A stretch of DNA of 64,000 bases from Alphaproteobacteria bacterium (lineage in GTDB: Bacteria > Pseudomonadota > Alphaproteobacteria > Puniceispirillales > UBA1172), in contig JADHOM010000001.1 of NCBI GenBank assembly GCA_016778985.1, forward strand, positions 237,613 through 301,612, written 5' to 3'. The position numbers were made by a program, and so were the translations under genes. The notes under the pieces are model-generated. The model was not told the DNA's origin. It searched no databases and worked only from the letters and a program-made list of their open reading frames with translations. The stretch's first letter is position 1; every line of letters begins with the position of its first letter. Shown here piece after piece: positions 36,086 to 46,454 of the stretch.

Positions 36086-36886
36086 ATGCGCTTCTTACTG
36101 ATCTCTGTTTTATGGCTTATCATCCCATCTATAGCGGTAGCGGATGAGGAACGCATTATATTACAATCGACAACATCTACCCAACATTCGGGTCTCTATG
36201 AATATCTGTTGCCACTGATCAAAGCGGATACTGGCGTGTCCATTCATGTTGTTGCTGTCGGCACTGGTCAGGCGATTAACAATGCCAAAAATTGTGATGG
36301 TGATCTTTTGCTCGTTCATTCTATGAGTGATGAGAGGCAGTTTGTCGATGAAGGCTATGGGCTTTACAGAGAAAATCTGATGTATAATGACTATGTCGTT
36401 ATCGGCTCGAACGCTGATAAGGCATCAGTTGGGCAATCTAAAACGGTTGATGAAGCGCTTAGCCAAATTGCCAGTAATGATGCAATATTTGTCTCTCGCG
36501 GTGATGATAGTGGCACGCATAAAGCTGAGATTATGCTCTGGCAACGGATTGATATTGATCCGACGGCATTGACCAATTATCGTGAGGCCGGTGCTGGCAT
36601 GGGGGCAACATTATCCATTGCCATTGAAATGGATGCCTATACGATAGCTGATCGAAGCACATGGATTGCTTTTGGTAATAAACAAAATCATCAGATTGTT
36701 TTTGAGGGTGACCCGCCGTTATTTAATCAATATGGCATTATTCCAATAAGCCCAGATAAATGTCCTAATACACATCTGACGTCTTCAATTAAGGTGGCTG
36801 AATGGCTGTTATCTGATAAAGGTCAAGCCAGCATTGCCAAGTATTCGCGCCACGGCAATCAGCTGTTTTTCCCAAATGCTAGATAA
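36086..36886 (+). CDS. Tungstate/molybdate-type ABC substrate-binding protein (TupA-like)
   Basis: A 266-residue periplasmic binding protein with a signal peptide (about 1-19, AVA cleavage). The opening ILQSTTSTQHSGLYEYLLP and the following VVAVGTGQAINNAKNCDGDLLLVHS are characteristic of TupA/WtpA-type oxyanion-binding proteins. The TTSTQ loop contacts the anion in relatives. It lies 12 bases after an iron-type permease and has no TupB or TupC neighbour, so its true ligand and partners are unclear. Confidence 0.8.
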   Translation: MRFLLISVLWLIIPSIAVADEERIILQSTTSTQHSGLYEYLLPLIKADTGVSIHVVAVGTGQAINNAKNCDGDLLLVHSMSDERQFVDEGYGLYRENLMYNDYVVIGSNADKASVGQSKTVDEALSQIASNDAIFVSRGDDSGTHKAEIMLWQRIDIDPTALTNYREAGAGMGATLSIAIEMDAYTIADRSTWIAFGNKQNHQIVFEGDPPLFNQYGIIPISPDKCPNTHLTSSIKVAEWLLSDKGQASIAKYSRHGNQLFFPNAR

Positions 36887-37056
36887 TGGCTAATCTCATT
36901 AAAAGCTATTGTATCTGAACAAGCAGTTCCTATCTAAATAATGATAACGGTGTCAGTTTTGAGCCGTTTCCGGTCTGCGCCAAAGGTTGGGCAGACGGCA
37001 TTATACTCACCGCCATTGCCTGATCAGGGATGACGGTTTGGATTATGGAGAATGTT

Positions 37057-39657
37057 ATGCAACTTGATCATTATACGGCGTTGATGCGCAATGCCATTGG
37101 CGAGGCACAAAATACCGCCCTTGCCGCAGGCCATCCTCAGCTTACAGCTGAACATATATTAGCAACTTTATTAGAATCACGAGATTCGCTAGCGGTGATG
37201 TTGATTAACCGTGCTGGTGGTGATGCCGATAAACTCGCGTCATTAACCGCTGCCGCAATACAGAAAATGCCGTCCGCTGTCGGTAGTAATGCACAGCTTC
37301 ATCTTGATGGTCATCTGGCGCGGATTTTTGCGGTTGCAGAAAAAGCCTCAAAAACCGCTGGAGATCAGTTTGTTGCCGCTGATACAGTATTGATTGCGAT
37401 GGTCGAGGCGGATGGTAATATCAGTAAGCTGTTCAAACAGGCCGGGGTAACCGCCGCAAATCTGAAAGCCGCATCTGCTAAAACCCGAGGCGGTAAAACC
37501 ATTGATAGTGATGCAGCAGAAGATCAATTTGAAGCGCTTGGCAAATATGCGACTGACCTGACGGATGCGGCACGGAAAGGCAAACTAGACCCGGTCATTG
37601 GCAGAGATCAGGAAATTCGCCGCGCCATTCAGATTCTGTCGCGCCGAACCAAGAATAATCCTGTTCTCATCGGTGAGCCAGGGGTCGGTAAAACCGCTAT
37701 TGTTGAAGGCTTAGCCCAGCGTATCGTTAATAACGAGGTTCCCGGTGTGCTGGCAGGCAAAACCTTGCTTGTTCTTGATATGGGGGCGCTTATTGCCGGG
37801 GCAAAATATCGCGGTGAGTTTGAAGAACGGCTGAAATCTGTCTTAAAAGAAGTGCAGGCGCAAGAAGGTGACATTATTCTCTTTATTGATGAGATGCACC
37901 AGCTTGTTGGTGCTGGCAAAACCGATGGCGCGATGGATGCGTCTAATTTGCTCAAGCCGGCTCTGGCGCGTGGAGAATTGCACTGTATTGGTGCCACAAC
38001 CTTGGACGAATATCGGCAATATGTAGAAAAAGATTCAGCCTTAGCCCGCCGCTTTCAGCCTATCTATGTCAATGAGCCGAGCATTGATGACACGATTTTT
38101 GTTCTTCGTGGACTGAAAGAAAAATATGAGCTGCATCACGCTGTTCGGATTTCTGATGAAGCCTTGGTAGCGGCGGCAAAATTATCAAGCCGCTATATCA
38201 ATGATCGGTTTCTGCCCGATAAAGCGATTGATGTGATGGATGAGGCAGCTAGTTTATTGCGGGTGCAATCAGACAGCAAGCCACCTTTATTAGACAATAT
38301 TGATCGCCAAATCATGCAGCTCAAAATTGAGGAGGCGGCATTAAAAAAGGAAGCGCCAAAGCGGCATCAAAAACGACTAGATGATATTGCTAATGATCTC
38401 GGAGGGCTGGAAGAGCAATCGGCTGATCTGACCAGACAATGGGAAGATGTCAAATCGCGTATTGAAGAGGTCAAATTGCTGCAACAGCAAATTGATAAAG
38501 AGCGCAATAATCTTAAAGCCGCACAGCGTGACGGGCGGCTTGAGGATGCGGCGGAGATTAGTTACAGCATTTTGCCGCGCCTAATATCTGAGCTGACTGA
38601 GGCCAAAGACTTGGTGGCGTCTTCTGATATGTTTAATGATGAAGTGGAAGCGACGCATATTGCCCGTGTTATCAGCACGTGGACAGGTATTCCGGTCGAT
38701 AAAATGCTGGAAGGTGAACAAGAGAAAATGTTGACTATGGAAAGCACATTAGAAAACCGTGTCATTGGCCAGCACGAAGCCATTAAAGCGGTGGCTAATG
38801 CCACTCGCCGGGCACGGGCAGGGATTTCTGATCCTAATCAACCTATCGGCAGCTTCATGATGCTAGGCCCAACAGGTGTTGGCAAAACCGAACTATCAAA
38901 AGCCTTGGCTGAGTTTCTGTTTGATGATGAAACGGCGGTGTTGCGTATTGATATGTCCGAATATATGGAAAAACATAGCGTCTCACGGCTGTTAGGGGCG
39001 CCTCCGGGCTATGTGGGGTATGAGGAAGGCGGCAGTTTGACCGAAGCGGTGCGGCGCAGGCCATATCAAGTGGTGCTGTTTGATGAGATCGAAAAGGCGC
39101 ATCCTGATATCTTCAATATTCTCCTGCAAGTGCTTGATGAGGGTAAACTGACGGATGGGCAAGGTCATAAAGTCGATTTCCGCAATACGATTATCCTGAT
39201 GACGTCAAATATTGGTGCTGATCATTTGCTGGAACTTGATGATGGTGAGAGCAGTGAGGCGGCACGTCAACCTGTGATGGCAGAGGTGCAGTCTTTGTTC
39301 CGTCCGGAGTTTCTCAACCGAATTGACTCTATCCTGCTGTTTCGGCGGCTTGATCGGGCGGATATGGCGCATATTGTTGATCTGCAATTGGCGCGTCTGG
39401 CAAGCCGACTGGCTGATCGTCATATGACCCTTGATATCACGGCGGCAGCAAAGAACTGGCTTGCTGATACTGGATATGATCCAAAATATGGGGCGCGACC
39501 GCTCAAGCGCGTGATCCAGAATAAGGTTCAGAATCCATTGGCTGAAGATATCCTGGCCGGCCGCTTTATTGATGGTGATACCGTTGTTGTTGATCATGCG
39601 GGTGATGAGGAAGAATTGCAATTCTCTAGCCTTGCTGAACAACAGGCATCGGCGTGA
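37057..39657 (+). CDS. clpB: Chaperone ClpB (AAA+ disaggregase)
   Basis: An 866-residue HSP100 protein that rescues aggregated proteins with DnaK. The N-domain (about 1-145) is followed by AAA1 with Walker A GEPGVGKT (about 206), the coiled-coil M domain (about 400-520), and AAA2 with GPTGVGKT (about 604); the sensor and arginine-finger regions are present. An earlier in-frame ATG exists at 37030, but the GGAG site six bases before 37057 and the MQLDHYT start fit ClpB. A terminator lies just after the stop. No clear sigma-32 promoter was identified. Confidence 0.97.
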   Translation: MQLDHYTALMRNAIGEAQNTALAAGHPQLTAEHILATLLESRDSLAVMLINRAGGDADKLASLTAAAIQKMPSAVGSNAQLHLDGHLARIFAVAEKASKTAGDQFVAADTVLIAMVEADGNISKLFKQAGVTAANLKAASAKTRGGKTIDSDAAEDQFEALGKYATDLTDAARKGKLDPVIGRDQEIRRAIQILSRRTKNNPVLIGEPGVGKTAIVEGLAQRIVNNEVPGVLAGKTLLVLDMGALIAGAKYRGEFEERLKSVLKEVQAQEGDIILFIDEMHQLVGAGKTDGAMDASNLLKPALARGELHCIGATTLDEYRQYVEKDSALARRFQPIYVNEPSIDDTIFVLRGLKEKYELHHAVRISDEALVAAAKLSSRYINDRFLPDKAIDVMDEAASLLRVQSDSKPPLLDNIDRQIMQLKIEEAALKKEAPKRHQKRLDDIANDLGGLEEQSADLTRQWEDVKSRIEEVKLLQQQIDKERNNLKAAQRDGRLEDAAEISYSILPRLISELTEAKDLVASSDMFNDEVEATHIARVISTWTGIPVDKMLEGEQEKMLTMESTLENRVIGQHEAIKAVANATRRARAGISDPNQPIGSFMMLGPTGVGKTELSKALAEFLFDDETAVLRIDMSEYMEKHSVSRLLGAPPGYVGYEEGGSLTEAVRRRPYQVVLFDEIEKAHPDIFNILLQVLDEGKLTDGQGHKVDFRNTIILMTSNIGADHLLELDDGESSEAARQPVMAEVQSLFRPEFLNRIDSILLFRRLDRADMAHIVDLQLARLASRLADRHMTLDITAAAKNWLADTGYDPKYGARPLKRVIQNKVQNPLAEDILAGRFIDGDTVVVDHAGDEEELQFSSLAEQQASA

Positions 39658-39678
39658 TCATTATGTGATTTTTTGGGT

Positions 39679-39727
39679 AAGCCATCTGATTTGAGATAAT
39701 GATTTCTGATCAGGTGGCTTTACTTTT
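39679..39727 (+). terminator. Rho-independent terminator of clpB
   Basis: AAGCCATCTGAT (39679-39690) pairs with ATCAGGTGGCTT (39709-39720) over twelve bases with one G-U, then TACTTTTA. It closes the clpB transcript. Confidence 0.65.
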
Positions 39728-39790
39728 ATGTGCTGATAAGCCATTTCTGTAATCAGCAAGTCTATATTAAGCAAATGTAACACAGTTAGC

Positions 39791-39860
39791 GAGTAAACCA
39801 AGCCAGAGTAAACCAAGCCAGAGTAAACCAAGCCAGGGTCAACCAAGCCAGGGTCAAATA
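39791..39860. repeat. Tandem repeat, 15-bp unit x4.7
   Basis: GAGTAAACCAAGCCA is repeated at 39791, 39806 and 39821, with a variant GGGTCAACCAAGCCA at 39836 and a partial copy at 39851, running up to the ribosome site of the terB-like gene. On the minus strand it encodes a short GLVYS-type frame that is a repeat artefact. Confidence 0.9.
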
Positions 39861-39870
39861 GGAGAACATC

Positions 39871-40314
39871 ATGATGCGTTTTTTTGAAAAGCTAGTAGCC
39901 GTCAAAGTCGAAGATGATCATGCGTCTGATGAAAATCTTCGGCTCGCCGCAACCGCATTAATGTTTCGGGCGCATTTGGTCGATGGTGAGGCTGACCCGT
40001 CTGAACTGGCCATGATCCGGCGCATTGTCGAAGATGAGTTTGGGCTGACCGCTGATGAGGTTGAACAACTGCTCACGGATGCGAAAGCAAGCGCTGATGC
40101 TGCTGCTGATCTGTATGGCTGGATAAGGCTTATTAACAGCAATTATAGCCATGATGAGAAATGCTTTCTGATGGAAAAACTATGGCAGGTCATTCTCGCT
40201 GATGGCGTTATCGAAGATCATGAGGCGTCATTAATGCGTCGAATATCTGGATTAATTTTTATCACTGACAAAGATTCCGCAGAGGCCAGACAACAGGCTC
40301 TGCTTAATATCTAA
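39871..40314 (+). CDS. TerB-family protein
   Basis: A 147-residue all-helical TerB domain (LAATALMFRAHLVDGEADPSELAMIRRIV, then a second similar half around LMEKLWQVILADGVIEDHEASLMRRI). Acidic residues in the two halves form the likely metal site. TerB-like proteins are linked to tellurite resistance and stress systems, but solo members are common and of unknown role. AGGAGA precedes the ATG. Confidence 0.85.
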   Translation: MMRFFEKLVAVKVEDDHASDENLRLAATALMFRAHLVDGEADPSELAMIRRIVEDEFGLTADEVEQLLTDAKASADAAADLYGWIRLINSNYSHDEKCFLMEKLWQVILADGVIEDHEASLMRRISGLIFITDKDSAEARQQALLNI

Positions 40315-40468
40315 TCATATCTAAATATATCAATCTATTTGTGCATGTGACTCTGGCGATGGTCTGGTAAAGATAAGTGTGTGATAACTTGCCTTATTTG
40401 ATTGAGAAGAGTAGGAGTATAAGGGTATATGTGTCTGAATAAGGTTGTGGGTTCAGGAGAGTAATATA

Positions 40469-40861
40469 ATGGACAAGAATTTTGAAATTGGAGTGGCCAA
40501 GCGCAAACAAACACTTGGCGCTGAATATGTAGAAAATACGCTGAATAATGCTGATGCATTTATGCGGCCATTCCAAGAGGCTATGACGACATGGTGTTGG
40601 GGATTTGGCTGGGGTGATGAGGCTATTGAGCCTAAAACGCGCTCTATGATGAATCTGGCGATGATCGGTGCGCTTGGCAAAATGCATGAATGGGAATTGC
40701 ACTGCCGTGGCGCGATTAAAAATGGTGTCAGCGTGGCAGAAATTCGCGCGATTATACACGTTGTTGGTATTTATTGCGGGGTACCGCAAGCGCTGGAATG
40801 TTTCCGAGTTGCCCGCAAAGTCCTAGAAGAAAAAGGCATGTTAGACGGGTTTGAAGAATAA
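40469..40861 (+). CDS. Carboxymuconolactone decarboxylase (AhpD-like) family protein
   Basis: A 130-residue helical protein of the CMD family, with LAMIGALGKMHEWELHCRGAIKNGVSVAEIRAIIHVVGIYCGVP covering the core. It lacks the CxxC of AhpD, so a decarboxylase or unknown role is more likely than a disulfide reductase. The ATG at 40469 is supported by AGGAGAG seven bases before it. It lies 52 bases before an aldehyde dehydrogenase gene and is probably co-transcribed, which suggests a shared catabolic step. Confidence 0.85.
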   Translation: MDKNFEIGVAKRKQTLGAEYVENTLNNADAFMRPFQEAMTTWCWGFGWGDEAIEPKTRSMMNLAMIGALGKMHEWELHCRGAIKNGVSVAEIRAIIHVVGIYCGVPQALECFRVARKVLEEKGMLDGFEE

Positions 40862-40913
40862 CACTAAAGGCGGAGATGATCCGTGTTTAAGATCAAATTA
40901 TGAGGATGAAATC

Positions 40914-42344
40914 ATGAAATTTTTACAATTCTACATTGATGGCAAATGGGTTGATCCGGTTAAACCTGAAACGATTGATGTGATTAACCCGGCAACTGAA
41001 GAACCATCAGGCCAGATCAGCATGGGCTCGCCTGCGGATGTTGACCTTGCTGTTGCGGCCGCTAAAAAAGCCTTCCCTAGTTATTCGCGTTTCTCGGTTA
41101 AGGAGAGAGTTGAGTTGCTGACCGCAGTGCGGGAAGAATATAAGCGCCGTTATGATGACGTTGCCCATGCTATCATGATTGAAATGGGTGCCCCGATTAC
41201 TCTGGCAAAAGGTGGCCAGGCATCGGTTGGACTTGGTCATCTGAAAACGGCTATCCGTGTTCTTAGTGAGTTTACCTTTGAATATCCGCATGGCAATTAT
41301 TTGATCCGGCGTGAGCCTATTGGTGTATGTGGGTTAATTACGCCATGGAACTGGCCAATTAATCAGGTCATGGCAAAATTGGCACCATGTCTGGCCTCTG
41401 GCTGTACGGCTGTCCTGAAGCCAAGTGAGGTTGCGCCTTTATCAACAATGCTTGTCGCTGAGATTTGTCATAGCGCAGGTGTTCCTGCCGGGGTGCTCAA
41501 TATTGTCAATGGATTTGGCCCTATCGTTGGTGAAGCGATGAGTGCTCATCCTGATATCGCGCTGATGTCGTTTACTGGTTCAACCCGTGGCGGTATCGCT
41601 GTTGCCAAAGCATCGGCAGATACTGTCAAGCGTGTGACCCAGGAACTTGGCGGCAAATCAGCCAATATTGTTCTCGATGATGCCGCTATGGCAGAAACAA
41701 TTGCGCGCGGCGTCACTGGCGTCATGGAAAACACAGGTCAGTCATGTAATGCGCCGACCCGTATGCTGGTTCCGGCGGCGCGCCATGATGAGGCATTAGA
41801 AATTGCGAAAGTTGCCGCTGAAAAGGTTGTCGTTGGTGATCCAACATCCGAAGACACCGAAATGGGGCCGCTGGTTAGTGAAGTTCAGTTTACTAAGGTG
41901 CAAGACCTGATTCAAAAAGGCATTGATGAAGGCGCGACCCTAGCCACTGGCGGCACCGGTCGTCCCGATGGAATCAATCGCGGCTATTTTGTTCGGCCAA
42001 CAATTTTTGGCAATGTCACAAATGATATGACGATTGCTCGTGAAGAAATCTTTGGGCCTGTGTTGTCTATTCTGTCTTACACGGATCGTGATGATGCTAT
42101 TGCCATTGCTAATGATACGGATTATGGCCTGGCCGCTTATGTATCAGGTGACCCAGCAAATATGGATCAGCTGATGGATTACGCGCGTGAGTTGCGGGCT
42201 GGCCAAGTTCACATCAATTACACTGGCGGCGGCGCCGAAGCCCCATTTGGCGGCTATAAGCAATCTGGTAATGGTCGTGAAAAGGCAGAATGGGGTTTTG
42301 AAGAATATCTAGAAACCAAAGCTATTCTTGGTGTTGCGCAGTAA
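40914..42344 (+). CDS. NAD(P)-dependent aldehyde dehydrogenase
   Basis: A 476-residue aldehyde dehydrogenase. The catalytic Cys278 is in ENTGQSCNAPTRM, the general base Glu244 in TQELGGKSA, and the PWNWPIN motif (about 144-150) holds the oxyanion Asn. The EIFGPVLSI segment is typical. The substrate is not defined by sequence; the family oxidises a wide range of aliphatic and aromatic aldehydes. A GAGGATGA site precedes 40914, so the longer reading from 40851, which would overlap the CMD gene, is rejected. Confidence 0.93.
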   Translation: MKFLQFYIDGKWVDPVKPETIDVINPATEEPSGQISMGSPADVDLAVAAAKKAFPSYSRFSVKERVELLTAVREEYKRRYDDVAHAIMIEMGAPITLAKGGQASVGLGHLKTAIRVLSEFTFEYPHGNYLIRREPIGVCGLITPWNWPINQVMAKLAPCLASGCTAVLKPSEVAPLSTMLVAEICHSAGVPAGVLNIVNGFGPIVGEAMSAHPDIALMSFTGSTRGGIAVAKASADTVKRVTQELGGKSANIVLDDAAMAETIARGVTGVMENTGQSCNAPTRMLVPAARHDEALEIAKVAAEKVVVGDPTSEDTEMGPLVSEVQFTKVQDLIQKGIDEGATLATGGTGRPDGINRGYFVRPTIFGNVTNDMTIAREEIFGPVLSILSYTDRDDAIAIANDTDYGLAAYVSGDPANMDQLMDYARELRAGQVHINYTGGGAEAPFGGYKQSGNGREKAEWGFEEYLETKAILGVAQ

Positions 42345-42360
42345 TCCATAGGTTTCCCTC

Positions 42361-42945
42361 ATGGCCAAGTTATATTTTAATTACTCGGCCATGAATGCGG
42401 GTAAATCAACCATACTATTGCAAGCCTCGCATAACTATCATGAACGTGGCATGCGGACGATGCTGATGACCGCTGGTATTGATAATCGATACGGCGATGC
42501 GGTCATTAGCTCACGCATTGGCATTGCCTCTGATGCCTTCACTTTTACCGAAGGTGATGATTTGCTGACGATGGTAAGTCAGCACCATCTTAAGCAAAGC
42601 ATTAGCTGTCTGCTTGTTGATGAAGCCCAGTTTCTAAGCAAAGAGCAAGTCTGGCAGTTAACGCAAGTGGCTGATCAGTTGGATATTCCTGTTTTGGCTT
42701 ATGGGCTGCGGACAGATTTTCAGGGTGAGCTATTCCCAGGTAGCGCCGCGCTCTTAGCGCTATCGGATAATATTCGCGAAATACGGACGATTTGCTGGTG
42801 CGGTCGAAAGGCAACGATGGTCATGCGGCTAGATGCTGATGGCAAGCCGATCCAGGTCGGCGCGCAAATTGCTATCGGCGGCAATGATTTATATGTGTCG
42901 GTATGTCGCCAGCATTGGGTTGACCGCGATATTGGCGACGCATGA
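42361..42945 (+). CDS. tdk: Thymidine kinase
   Basis: A 194-residue class II thymidine kinase, for thymidine salvage. P-loop NAGKST at 12-17, the DEAQFLS motif with the catalytic Glu, the lasso region with [19 protein letters not shown], and Zn-binding Cys residues (CWCG and C-R-Q-H) are all present. It overlaps the next gene by four bases (ATGA). Confidence 0.95.
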   Translation: MAKLYFNYSAMNAGKSTILLQASHNYHERGMRTMLMTAGIDNRYGDAVISSRIGIASDAFTFTEGDDLLTMVSQHHLKQSISCLLVDEAQFLSKEQVWQLTQVADQLDIPVLAYGLRTDFQGELFPGSAALLALSDNIREIRTICWCGRKATMVMRLDADGKPIQVGAQIAIGGNDLYVSVCRQHWVDRDIGDA

Positions 42946-43871
42946 CTAAGCCGCCGCATTACCCAAAGTCGCATGATGATTCCATACAGCCGGTTTTCTT
43001 GGCCTTAGGCATCACCCTTCTCATCTTAGAAATTATTCTTGCCCTTGGTCTTGCCGCTATGGTCAAAAGCATCAGGGATACAGCACCGTTTTTTACGATA
43101 TTACTGGCGCGATATGCGTTTTGCCTGCCCTTGCTATTTGCTTATGGTGTGTGGCAGCGGGGATCAAAGGTCCTCAGCATCAGTAACTGGAAAACATTAA
43201 GCTTGCGAATCTCTTCGGGCATGCTTGGATTATTTAGCTGGTTTGGCGCTGTCATCTATCTCGACATATCACTTGCCGCTGCATTATCGCAAACAATGCC
43301 AATTTTTATCACTATATTGGCGCCTCTTGTTATCGCTGAACGGGTCGGCAAGCATCGTCTGGCAGCGGTAGGTATTGGTGCCATAGGGGTGCTGGTGCTG
43401 GTCTGGCAAGAAACCCAAGCGCCGCAGTTTTCTGATCCTCTGATTAGTTTAGGTATTGCGCTTGGTTTAGCATCGCCATTTTTTGGCAGCATTATGTTTC
43501 TGATGTTGCGGCAATTAGGTAAAAGTAATCCGCCTGCGACAACCGCACTTTGGTACAATGCGGCTGGTATGATCGTTTCATTTATCTTGGTGATCGGACT
43601 AGGCGAGGATATGTCAATGGCTATGGCAATATGGCCATTTATGGTTGCTCTTGGAATAGTTGCCAGCTTTCAGCAATTTTTTATGGCGGCAAGCCATGTC
43701 TATGCCCCGGCCAGTGTTTTAGCGCCTGTGCATTTCTTAACGATACCAGCTGGCGTTATAACAGGGGCGCTATTTTTCCAGGAATCGCCCTCCGCCATGT
43801 TCTATCTAGGGGTGTTAGTTATCCTGATTGCGAATGGCTATATCATCTGGCGCGAAAGACAACATGCTTAG
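42942..43871 (+). CDS. EamA/DMT-family permease
   Basis: A 309-residue inner-membrane transporter with about ten helices and two EamA repeats ([18 protein letters not shown] and [27 protein letters not shown]). Its ATG overlaps the tdk stop (ATGA), indicating coupled translation. The substrate is unknown, as for most members. It converges with the fatty-acid synthase-like gene. Confidence 0.85.
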   Translation: MTKPPHYPKSHDDSIQPVFLALGITLLILEIILALGLAAMVKSIRDTAPFFTILLARYAFCLPLLFAYGVWQRGSKVLSISNWKTLSLRISSGMLGLFSWFGAVIYLDISLAAALSQTMPIFITILAPLVIAERVGKHRLAAVGIGAIGVLVLVWQETQAPQFSDPLISLGIALGLASPFFGSIMFLMLRQLGKSNPPATTALWYNAAGMIVSFILVIGLGEDMSMAMAIWPFMVALGIVASFQQFFMAASHVYAPASVLAPVHFLTIPAGVITGALFFQESPSAMFYLGVLVILIANGYIIWRERQHA

Positions 43872-43889
43872 GCTGTTTGATAAGAATGG

Positions 43890-45077
43890 TCACCGATAGA
43901 GATAATCACGGGTGATCGGAACAACACCTTTTGATTTGCTGATTTGAATCTGATAGACGACCAGTTGGCTATGGCTGAAGGCAAGCTCACATCCGGCTAA
44001 ATAAAACTCCCATATTCGGCAAAACCGGTCATCAAACATGGCCAAGGCTTCTTCACGTTTTGCCATGAAGCGCTGGCGCCAATGCCTTAACGTCTTGGCA
44101 TAATGATCATGCCATACTTCTATATCGGTGACGCGCAGAGACGTCTGCTCAATGCTGGCCATGATCTCAGACAGTTTTGGAATATAGCCACCAGGAAAAA
44201 TATACTTGCTAATAAATGGATCAGACCCTGATGAGGTCAGTGAAGACCCTATGGTATGAATAACGGCGACACCATCTTCTTTGAGCAGACGGTCAATCGT
44301 CCGGAAATAGATAGGAAACTGTTTTTTGCCAACATGCTCAAACATGCCAACAGAAACAATATGATCATAGAGTTCGGTGACATCACGATAGTCACGATAG
44401 GTAAAATCAACTGCTAATTTTGGGTCTTGCGCGGCTTTGGCCTGGGCGGTGATGAGCTGTTCTTTCGATAAGGTAATGCCAGCAACTGACGCCCCATAAT
44501 CACGCGCAAGGGTTAACCCTAAGCCCCCCCAACCACATCCAATATCTAGCACGCTTGCGTTTTTGGTAAGCATTAATTTTTTCGCAATATGTGCTTTCTT
44601 TGCCGCCTGTGCAGTGGTGAGATCAGTCTCGGGATCGGGGAAATAGCCGCATGAATATTGCATATCGGGGTCGAGGAAAAGTTCATAAAAGGCATTTCCT
44701 AGATTATAATGAGAATGAATATTATGCGCGGATTGTGCTCTCCGCCGACCATCTTTACGAAACAGGAACGCACTCTCATACAATGTTGTCAGCTTTGATA
44801 ACATCGTTGTTTGTGTATTCTCTCTGACTTCCATCATCGCCCTAAGCGCATCATAAAGTGTGCCATTATGGATCATCATGGTGCCATTGGCATAGGCCTC
44901 GCCAACAGCAAGAGTTGGCTGGAACGGTAATTGGAAAACCGTTTTCCACGATAAAAACTCGACGATGGGATAACCGTCTTGAGGTAAAGTGATGCTTTGC
45001 CCGTCAGGCAAAATTATTCCGCATTTTATGGCGCGTAACGCATCGTCGCATTGCCATTGCAACCATTTGCCCAGCAT
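43890..45077 (-). CDS. cfa: Cyclopropane-fatty-acyl-phospholipid synthase-like SAM methyltransferase
   Basis: A 395-residue protein. The SAM-binding motif VLDIGCGWGGLGLTLA (about 164-179), the HYNLGNAFYELFLDPDMQYSCGYF segment, and VSVGMFEHVGKK with the catalytic region are typical of Cfa, which adds a methylene bridge to unsaturated phospholipid acyl chains. This may also be a related methyltransferase such as the tuberculostearic-type enzymes. It is divergent from the amidinotransferase gene. Confidence 0.9.
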   Translation of the reverse strand: MLGKWLQWQCDDALRAIKCGIILPDGQSITLPQDGYPIVEFLSWKTVFQLPFQPTLAVGEAYANGTMMIHNGTLYDALRAMMEVRENTQTTMLSKLTTLYESAFLFRKDGRRRAQSAHNIHSHYNLGNAFYELFLDPDMQYSCGYFPDPETDLTTAQAAKKAHIAKKLMLTKNASVLDIGCGWGGLGLTLARDYGASVAGITLSKEQLITAQAKAAQDPKLAVDFTYRDYRDVTELYDHIVSVGMFEHVGKKQFPIYFRTIDRLLKEDGVAVIHTIGSSLTSSGSDPFISKYIFPGGYIPKLSEIMASIEQTSLRVTDIEVWHDHYAKTLRHWRQRFMAKREEALAMFDDRFCRIWEFYLAGCELAFSHSQLVVYQIQISKSKGVVPITRDYLYR

Positions 45078-45244
45078 AATTTTTTCCTAATTCTTATTCC
45101 TTTGGTTATCAATTATACTAATCGGTATTAGTTAATAATTACTTAAAATAGGCGATTGCCCAAAATATTTTTTTACATTAGTGTCGCCGCCAAGAAATAT
45201 TTGATGAGAAAATGAGTCAAGAAAAGCCATCTCTGGAGAAATTT
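45078..45244. promoter_or_regulatory. Divergent promoter region with a palindrome and a CtrA-like motif
   Basis: ACTAAT (45117-45122) and ATTAGT (45127-45132) form a six-base inverted repeat around CGGT, a possible repressor site. Just beyond it TTAA-N7-TTAA (45132-45146) matches the CtrA pattern loosely, without the following C. Both lie between cfa and the amidinotransferase gene; either gene could be controlled. Confidence 0.35.
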
Positions 45245-46387
45245 ATGACTGATCAGGCTGAACCTGCACCTACCGAAGCACCCCAAACAATTGTATCAAG
45301 TTGGAATGAATGGGACCCGTTAAAGCACGTCATTGTTGGCCGTGCTGATGGCTGTTGTATTCCTGCCCCTGAGCCAGCACTGGATGCTAAAGTCCCTGAA
45401 GATTCGGATATGCGTGGTCAATATGGCCCACGCCCACAGGAAACGGTTGATCGGGCCAATGAGCTGCTTGATAACTTTGCTTCTATGCTAGAAAAGCGCG
45501 GCGTTATTGTTGATCGCCCGACGCCGCTTGATTTTAATCAGCCAACAGCAACACCAGATTGGGAAACTGAAACCATGTTTGGCTGTATGCCGCCGCGAGA
45601 TGTTTTGCTGACTGTTGGCAAAGAAATGCTGGAAGCCACGATGAGCTATCGGTGCCGGTGGTTTGAGTATCTATGCTATCGGCCATTGCTTCAGCGCTAT
45701 TATATGGAAGACCCGAAGATGCGGCACGAATCGGCGCCTAAGCCACGGCTAACCAATGCGGATTATCGGCCTGATTACTTGTCTGAGAAAATTGGCGATC
45801 AAAAGCGGCTCGAATGGACAGCTGACAAATATTTTGTGACGACCGAAGAAGAACCCCTATTTGATGCAGCAGATGTGTTGCGCTTTGGCAAAGACCTTGT
45901 TGTTCAACATGGCTTTACCACTAATCTAAAAGGGATTGACTGGCTTCAGCGGCATTATCCTGATCACAGAGTTCATGCGGTTAACTTCCCTGGCGATCCT
46001 TATCCAATCCATATTGATGCGACCTTTACGCCATTGCGGCCAGGGCTTATTCTCAATAATCCACAACGTCGCCTGCCTGATGATCAACGCGCTATGTTTG
46101 AAAAAAATGGCTGGGAGATTGTTGACGCGGCACAGCCCGCCCATAACTCACCACCGCCGCTTTGTTATTCTTCCGTATGGCTGTCGATGAATGTTCTGGT
46201 GCTTGATCCAAAAACCGTATGTGTCGAAAAAACAGAAGTCTATCAGGCTGAGCAAATGGATAAGCTTGGGATGAATGTCATTGAGGTAGAATTGCGTGAT
46301 GCTTACGCTTTTGGTGGCGGCTTACATTGCTGCACGGCAGATGTCTATCGCGAAGGCAGTTGTGAGGATTATTTTCCTAAACAATAA
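45245..46387 (+). CDS. Amidinotransferase (glycine amidinotransferase-like)
   Basis: A 380-residue protein of the arginine:glycine amidinotransferase family, which moves the amidino group of arginine to an amine such as glycine. The catalytic residues align: Asp in EPLFDAADVLRFG (about 207-210), His257 in IHIDATF, and Cys362 in GGLHCCTADVYREG. The substrate may be glycine (giving guanidinoacetate), a diamine, or another amine. The start at 45245 is supported by GGAG six bases before it; a longer start at 45212 has a weaker site. It is followed by a terminator. Confidence 0.9.
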   Translation: MTDQAEPAPTEAPQTIVSSWNEWDPLKHVIVGRADGCCIPAPEPALDAKVPEDSDMRGQYGPRPQETVDRANELLDNFASMLEKRGVIVDRPTPLDFNQPTATPDWETETMFGCMPPRDVLLTVGKEMLEATMSYRCRWFEYLCYRPLLQRYYMEDPKMRHESAPKPRLTNADYRPDYLSEKIGDQKRLEWTADKYFVTTEEEPLFDAADVLRFGKDLVVQHGFTTNLKGIDWLQRHYPDHRVHAVNFPGDPYPIHIDATFTPLRPGLILNNPQRRLPDDQRAMFEKNGWEIVDAAQPAHNSPPPLCYSSVWLSMNVLVLDPKTVCVEKTEVYQAEQMDKLGMNVIEVELRDAYAFGGGLHCCTADVYREGSCEDYFPKQ

Positions 46388-46423
46388 GCCGATTTTATGA
46401 ATCAAAATGCTAAATTATGAAAG

Positions 46424-46454
46424 AAATGGCCATGCTGATGCTGGCCATTTTTTA
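46424..46454 (+). terminator. Rho-independent terminator
   Basis: AAATGGCCA and TGGCCATTT pair over nine bases around TGCTGATGC and are followed by a T-run (TTTTTTAT). It ends the amidinotransferase transcript. Confidence 0.85.

Noticed and set aside
39661-39846. Minus-strand frame of 61 codons with GLVYS repeats
   Set aside because: It is produced entirely by the 15-base intergenic tandem array and the clpB terminator region; there is no ribosome site or protein-like composition.
45117-45132. Claiming a specific repressor for the ACTAAT/ATTAGT palindrome
   Set aside because: The repeat is only six bases per arm and no regulator gene is adjacent, so it is recorded only as part of the promoter region.
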